Source: Mycolicibacterium sp. HK-90
GTDB taxonomy: Bacteria; Actinomycetota; Actinomycetes; Mycobacteriales; Mycobacteriaceae
Length of the DNA: 64,000 bases
Assembly (NCBI RefSeq): GCF_030486405.1
Contig: NZ_CP129613.1
Location: forward strand, 5,456,001-5,520,000
Direction of reading: 5' to 3'
Below the pieces are notes generated by a model, which was given only the letters and a program-made list of their open reading frames with translations, did not search any database and was not told where the DNA came from. Position 1 is the first letter of the stretch, and every line of letters starts with the position of its first letter. Both the position numbers and the translations under genes were made by a program. Positions 62,741 to 64,000 of this stretch are shown here, piece by piece.

Positions 62741-63556
62741 ATGAACCTCGGCAAGACGCTGGTCCAGGTTGCTACCGCACCCGTGCGAATCGGGTTGGCC
62801 GTGGCCGACGCCGGACTGGGCATCGCCAACGAGACGCTCAACGCGGTGCAGCGCGGCATCACCGACGCGAACCCACTCAACGGCAGGTCATCGATGGCCT
62901 CGCTGTTCGGTATCGATGACGCGGTCGAGCGGGCGAACCGACTGGCGCGCCTATTGGACGACGACGCCCCACTGGGTCGTGCACTGGCGCCCGACGGCCC
63001 GATCAACCGTTTGCTGCGGCCGGGCGGTCTCGTCGACCAATTGACCGCGGAGGGCGGCATGCTGGACCGGTTGACCGCGGACAACGGCGCCGTGGCCCGG
63101 GCGGTCGCGCCCGGCGGGCTCGTGGACCAGGTCACCATGGAGGGCGGTCTGCTCGACCGGCTGACCACCGAGGACGGCGCCCTGTCCCGTGTGATCGCGC
63201 CCGGCGGGCTGGCCGATCAGCTGCTCGCCAACGACGGACTGTTCGAGCGGGTGCTGCGCGAGGACGGCGTGGCCGACCGGCTGCTCGCCGAGGGCGGCCT
63301 GCTCGACACCTTGACCGATCCGGACGGTCCACTGCTCAAGCTCGCCGACGTGGCCGACACCCTGAACCGGCTGGCGCCCGGGCTGGAAGCGCTGGCCCCC
63401 ACGATCGACGCGCTGCACGAGGCGGTCATCACGTTGAGCCAGGTGGTCAATCCGCTGAGCAACATCGCCGACCGCATCCCGCTGCCCCGCCGGTCGTCGC
63501 GCCGGAGCTCCCCGCGACCGGTCGTCTCCCAGCGGATTGTCGACGCTGACGAATGA
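62741..63556 (+). CDS. Decapeptide-repeat protein divergent from phoP (Rv0756c-like position)
   Basis: This 271-residue protein opens MNLGKTLVQVATAPVRIGLA, an amphipathic helix that could associate with membrane. Residues 74-203 consist of 13 units of exactly ten residues, such as PGGLVDQLTA, EGGLLDRLTT and EDGVADRLLA (pattern [PE]-[DG]-G-x-[LV]-x-[RQ]-[LV]-x-x). Then comes a helical segment (LNRLAPGLEALAPTIDALHE) and a basic, serine-rich tail. No known domain is recognised. It starts leaderlessly and shares a 102-bp upstream region with phoP, so PhoP control is possible. Confidence 0.75.
   Translation: MNLGKTLVQVATAPVRIGLAVADAGLGIANETLNAVQRGITDANPLNGRSSMASLFGIDDAVERANRLARLLDDDAPLGRALAPDGPINRLLRPGGLVDQLTAEGGMLDRLTADNGAVARAVAPGGLVDQVTMEGGLLDRLTTEDGALSRVIAPGGLADQLLANDGLFERVLREDGVADRLLAEGGLLDTLTDPDGPLLKLADVADTLNRLAPGLEALAPTIDALHEAVITLSQVVNPLSNIADRIPLPRRSSRRSSPRPVVSQRIVDADE
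62960..63349 (+). repeat. 13 tandem 30-bp coding repeats
   Basis: The DNA encodes 13 consecutive ten-residue units without interruption (residues 74-203). The nucleotide copies have diverged (for example GGCGGGCTCGTGGACCAG versus GGCGGTCTGCTCGACCGG), so the periodicity is kept at protein level by selection rather than by recent duplication. Confidence 0.75.
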
Positions 63557-63561
63557 CCCGT

Positions 63562-63567
63562 TAAACT
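63562..63567 (+). promoter_or_regulatory. -10 hexamer TAAACT of tRNA-Thr
   Basis: TAAACT lies 15 bp before the tRNA. TTGTCG at 63537-63542 could serve as -35 with a long 19-bp spacer. Confidence 0.5.
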
Positions 63568-63582
63568 AGCCGCGTTCGACCC

Positions 63583-63657
63583 GCCTCCGTAGCTCAGTGG
63601 TAGAGCAACGCTCTTGTAAAGCGTAGGTCGTCAGTTCAATCCTGACCGGGGGCTCCA
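63583..63657 (+). tRNA. tRNA-Thr (anticodon TGT)
   Basis: The cloverleaf is complete. Acceptor GCCTCCG (63583-63589) pairs with CGGGGGC (63647-63653) with one U-G pair. The D arm is GCTC/GAGC. The anticodon stem ACGCT/AGCGT has loop CTTGTAA and anticodon TGT at 63615-63617. The T arm is GTCAG-TTCAATC-CTGAC. CCA is encoded at 63655-63657 after discriminator T. It reads ACA codons. An HNH endonuclease gene begins 46 bp downstream. Confidence 0.96.
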
Positions 63658-63703
63658 GTTTTGGCATCGGCTGATTGTCGGTGCATGCCCGTAGCTTCAA
63701 TCC

Positions 63704-64000
63704 ATGAGACAGTGTCGCGGCTGTGGTGCACCACTGGAGAAGCGCAGCCAGAAGGTCTACTGCGGTAACGCATGTCAGGCCCGGGCCCGGCGAGACATCA
63801 TGACGGAACGCTGGCTCGAATCCGGCGAAGCCCGGGTCCGGGGCGAACAAGGCAATTACATCCGGCTTTACCTCATCAACACCCAGGCAGGCTGCTGTGC
63901 GATCTGTGGCGCAGCCAGCACCTGGCAGGACCTTCCGTTGACGTTGATCATGGACCACATCGACGGCAACCCGACGAACAATCGCCGGGAGAACCTGCGC
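63704..64000 (+). CDS. HNH endonuclease with N-terminal zinc ribbon (cut by window end)
   Basis: The first 99 residues are present; the frame is open to the edge. The start ATG 63704 gives MRQCRGCGAPLEKRSQKVYC, with a four-cysteine zinc-ribbon (CRGCG...YCGNACQ). There follows AGCCAICGAAST and the catalytic HNH core MDHIDGNPTNNRRENLR (D-H-I-D-G-N). Such proteins are common in phages and mobile elements. Its position just past a tRNA 3' end suggests the edge of an integrated element, but no integrase or second tRNA end is visible in the window. Confidence 0.8.
   Translation, partial: MRQCRGCGAPLEKRSQKVYCGNACQARARRDIMTERWLESGEARVRGEQGNYIRLYLINTQAGCCAICGAASTWQDLPLTLIMDHIDGNPTNNRRENLR

Overview
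The window is a high-GC actinobacterial chromosome segment. Gene content and order are the mirror image of the Mycobacterium tuberculosis stretch that runs from phoP (Rv0757) to the cysA2/thiX neighbourhood (Rv0814c-Rv0817c). The fused DUF429/RNase HII-like plus (p)ppGpp synthetase gene, known from M. smegmatis as MS_RHII-RSD (RelZ), together with several accessory genes, points to an environmental, probably rapidly growing Mycobacterium (Mycolicibacterium). Locus comparisons rest on my memory of those genomes, not on a search. There is no CRISPR array, rRNA gene or intact insertion sequence, and no gene-free stretch longer than 300 bases.

Layout. 1-5 kb: sulfur genes (DUF4395, rhodanese cysA2, sseC), a 32-residue membrane peptide coupled to a nitrobindin, a lipoprotein, a PabC-like aminotransferase and a YgfZ-like folate protein. 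5-8.5 kb: a DUF3073 protein, purM and purF. 8.7-15.8 kb: accessory membrane and envelope genes (DoxX-like protein, orphan MceA, APC permease, CPBP protease, membrane hydrolase). 15.8-25 kb: purL, a pyruvate-oxidase-like enzyme, pepC, the DyP peroxidase/encapsulin pair, purQ and purS. 25-35 kb: MBL hydrolase, FAD dehydrogenase, glutathione peroxidase, TetR, ptrB, purC, a frameshifted DUF559 gene and a DUF1707 protein. 35-44 kb: cyp126, purB, relZ, APC permease, TetR, Tat-type esterase, purD. 44-60 kb: an oxidative catabolism region with four P450s counting cyp126 just to its left, three SDRs, ferredoxin, alcohol and aldehyde dehydrogenases, SnoaL-like proteins and CMD. 60-64 kb: HIT protein, phoR, phoP, a decapeptide-repeat protein, tRNA-Thr and a partial HNH endonuclease at the right edge.

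How it works together. Eight purine-synthesis genes (purM, F, L, Q, S, C, B, D) are spread over 38 kb in separate short transcription units. Together they supply most steps from PRPP to SAICAR, and purB also acts late in the pathway. At 51.4-51.5 kb two copies of a TGGACA/TGTCCA palindrome flank the divergent start of two operons: aldA-SDR-dehydrogenase-CMD-unknown, and TetR-cyp123-SDR-cyp51-ferredoxin-SnoaL. One TetR therefore probably governs a shared oxidation pathway. A CYP125-like P450 nearby has a near-consensus KstR-type box, which hints at steroid metabolism.

A recurrent feature is a TAnnnT -10 hexamer 5-8 nt before the start codon (purL, purS, purC, purD, several regulators, DyP and others), which predicts leaderless mRNAs. 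Another is a set of long perfect hairpins without U-tracts at gene ends.
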